Below, piece after piece: positions 62,056 to 64,000 of a stretch of 64,000 nt of DNA. Within the stretch, counting starts at the first letter, position 1. Every line of letters begins with the position of its first letter. A program made the translations under genes and the position numbers. The notes below the pieces were generated by a model. It saw only the letters and a program-made list of their open reading frames with translations, was not told the DNA's origin and made no database searches. Where the stretch lies: the NCBI GenBank assembly GCA_900312665.1, contig ONZQ02000008.1:124001-188000 (forward strand). The letters are read 5' to 3'. Source of the DNA: Cephalotrichum gorgonifer. Lineage: Eukaryota > Ascomycota > Sordariomycetes > Microascales > Microascaceae.

Positions 62056-63969
62056 CGCCAAGTGAGACTGAGACCAGAGCCCCTATCTCGGGGGGGTTAT
62101 GGTTGGCGGTGGTCTGGCTCGAAGGCCACAAAGGACCGAGAATTGGTCAGGGGTAAGAGAGATGGACAAAATTCGTGGCTTGGAGCTACTTGGGTGTGAA
62201 TGGAGGGTCCACGGCCAGGCTAGTGGGAATAGCCAGGGGCACCAGTGCCTGGCAAGGAATACTAGCACAGGCAAGGGTTTGGTTTATGGAGTGCGAGTAC
62301 GAGTATACTTAGTGTCTTTCCCCCGCTGACATTGGAGCTAATATGCAGAGTGTCCACCCATCTGAGACTTTCGATTTTGGCTCCTGGAGAATTCGCGAAA
62401 CAAGGATTTCTTCTCTGCAGGAGCCTATGAGAATAAAACGAGCATCATACAGGTGCAAAGAATATTAGCAGCACATTAGACACCAGTCATTACAGGTGAT
62501 TACGGGTACGCTGTAGCTCGAATATCGTCCTCAGCTATTTTAGCAACATTTACCAGTCCGCTTGGATTACTAGTATGGGGTAATTATTGTAAGTAGTTAC
62601 TTGGACTCCCTGCTCGTGCTTGTATGTACAGGTATTGTCCCTGAAATTACGAGTGGTGCTTGACCGAATGCAGGGGGGGATGAAACGGCCAATCATCGAA
62701 CACGCCAGGCTATTATCATCGGACATTATTAAATTTGCCAGAGGTTTTTGCATGTGTGTCTGTCCAACCCGCCGAGACCCGACACGGCGAGTCAGGAGCC
62801 CTGGATATGACCCGCAAACTCTCTTCGTCCTCAGCGTGAGGTACAATACAAGTAAACAACATCACAATAAACAACATGCTAGAAATGTCAGATTGGTAAG
62901 GCCCGAAGACCCTGATTCTTTGTGGCACACGTGGCTGGCTGAACGGGGTCGTTCGTTCCTGCCGATTTTTAGCACAAGACGCCATGCATGCTTTTTTCCG
63001 AATTCGCCTGCCCTCAAGTGCTGCTTAGGTAATAATATCATCCACTGGCGCTTGGACCTCCTTCAGGTGAGCTCCTACTTGCAGTTGAACCTGCGATACC
63101 TTTTGCCTGCCCAATTCTCCGTTCAAGATGGGGGCAAAATCCACTACTGGGTATCATGATCCCAACAGGTCACAGCGTGCCCGACAACTGACGCCTGAAG
63201 GCACCAGAAACGACCGTTCTCTACGTAATGCAGACTGCTAGTACTGTGCTCCTCCCAAGTCACAATGTCAACTTTTGGCCAGAAAACAATATACATGTAC
63301 TGTACTAGCAATGCACTATTATTAGTGGCACTCGTAGTGGGGAACTTGGGCCCACGTCAGGAGGGCGTGACACGGGTTTTAAACGTGCACCCTGGAGAAA
63401 CGCGACGCGGCGGGTACTTAGACTTGGAGTCAGAGCGGGGAGCACAGGCACAAACTTGGTCGACGAGATGCAGCAGTTTCGCCCGTCCAATGTGCTTTGT
63501 CCTAACAGACCAGAAGTCGATTCACTGTGGAAGCCAGTTACGAGCACGAGTAGGAAAACATGGAATGCCCGTGCATGGCAGGTAACACTGTCACCTGTCC
63601 CATCTTGTCCAGTCCTGCATTCCCCTGCCCTTAAGTATTCCAGGAAGGCTTCATTGCGTATTGTCCCTACGTCCATTACCTGACGTCCATACACCTACCT
63701 CTACATACCATCGGGCCTCCATCATGTACGAATACACACAAATCCAGGCAGTACCTGACTGAGTTGCCAGCACCAGCCTCATCACATTGAATTGTTCAGT
63801 CCAATTAAGAACGCCCTAAAAAAGTAACAGATATGTAGTGTCTACTCCCGCCTAACCCTGTACTCCGTACTCGCAGATCGGGCAGACAGGCGCACGCACC
63901 CACCACGACGACACTCTCGTCGCGCCTTCCTCGCTCTTCCCCACACCTTCCTATCATAACTCTAGAAGC

Positions 63970-64000
63970 ATGGTTGGTTTATGTCGTCAAATCCTTCTGG
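63970..64000 (+). CDS. Possible 5' end of a gene leaving the window
   Basis: An ATG at 63970 opens a frame (MVGLCRQILL) to the right edge. It follows a pyrimidine- and CACACC-rich segment like a fungal leader. Only ten codons are visible, so this is a weak guess. Confidence 0.15.
   Translation, partial: MVGLCRQILL

Larger units (their letters stand above)
61921..64000. other. 2.1-kb spacer at the right edge
   Basis: Holds the Sec7 promoter. TAC-type clusters occur at 62034-62053 (gggtacaggtacgagtacaagtac region) and 62290-62306, and further words near 62622-62634 and 63292-63305. A CT-rich leader-like segment precedes an ATG at 63970. No complete gene is seen. Confidence 0.55.

Overview
The window is nuclear DNA from a filamentous ascomycete (Pezizomycotina, most likely a Sordariomycete). 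The supporting signs are spliceosomal introns of about 60-160 bp, strongly C/G-ending codons in genes and AT-richer spacers. Several nuclear tRNA genes carry an intron one base 3' of the anticodon. The gene content also fits: a HET-domain protein, a Zn(II)2Cys6 regulator, a hybrid histidine kinase, GFA and OsmC proteins and a secreted GH20 enzyme. No operons, plasmid, phage or CRISPR features are visible, and no intact transposon was recognised.

Layout. 1-300: tail of a gene that starts before the window. 2.9-6.4 kb: phosphomevalonate kinase (ERG8) and an aldehyde dehydrogenase, both spliced. 8.4-12 kb: a 1174-residue mitochondrial PPR protein. 13-22.6 kb: a gene-dense housekeeping block with a small secreted-type protein, the ribosome-biogenesis helicase DBP7, tRNA-Arg, tRNA-Asn, RNase P/MRP subunit POP4, a PlsB/GNPAT-type acyltransferase and pantothenate synthetase. 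23-36 kb: tRNA-Arg, GH20 hexosaminidase with a LamG-like tail, MYND-finger protein, alpha/beta hydrolase, PAS hybrid histidine kinase, mitochondrial OsmC protein, secreted EEP-fold phosphodiesterase. 36-50 kb: a looser, accessory-looking region with an RCR-like PPxY membrane protein, tRNA-Arg, tRNA-Val, a small nuclear-type protein, a GFA protein, a HET protein with two WW-like modules, a secreted glyoxalase-fold protein, a transition-diverged repeat and a Zn2Cys6 regulator. 50-64 kb: two unrecognised proteins, a secreted LVIVD-repeat protein and a 1573-residue Sec7-PH ARF exchange factor. The last 2 kb are apparently gene-free.

Most genes are unlinked housekeeping functions (sterol, lipid and CoA precursors; RNA processing; membrane traffic). 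Three tRNA-Arg(CCU) genes with different introns lie within 23 kb. Short palindromic TAC-type motifs (ACTTGTAC, TACGAGTAC) recur in gene spacers, and two perfect TGACGTCA elements lie upstream of the histidine kinase and the RCR-like gene. The most notable loci are the HET-WW gene about 5 kb from a PPxY membrane protein, the RIP-like repeat at 47.3-47.5 kb, and the in-frame open extension after the GFA stop codon. All calls come from reading the sequence; no database search was possible.
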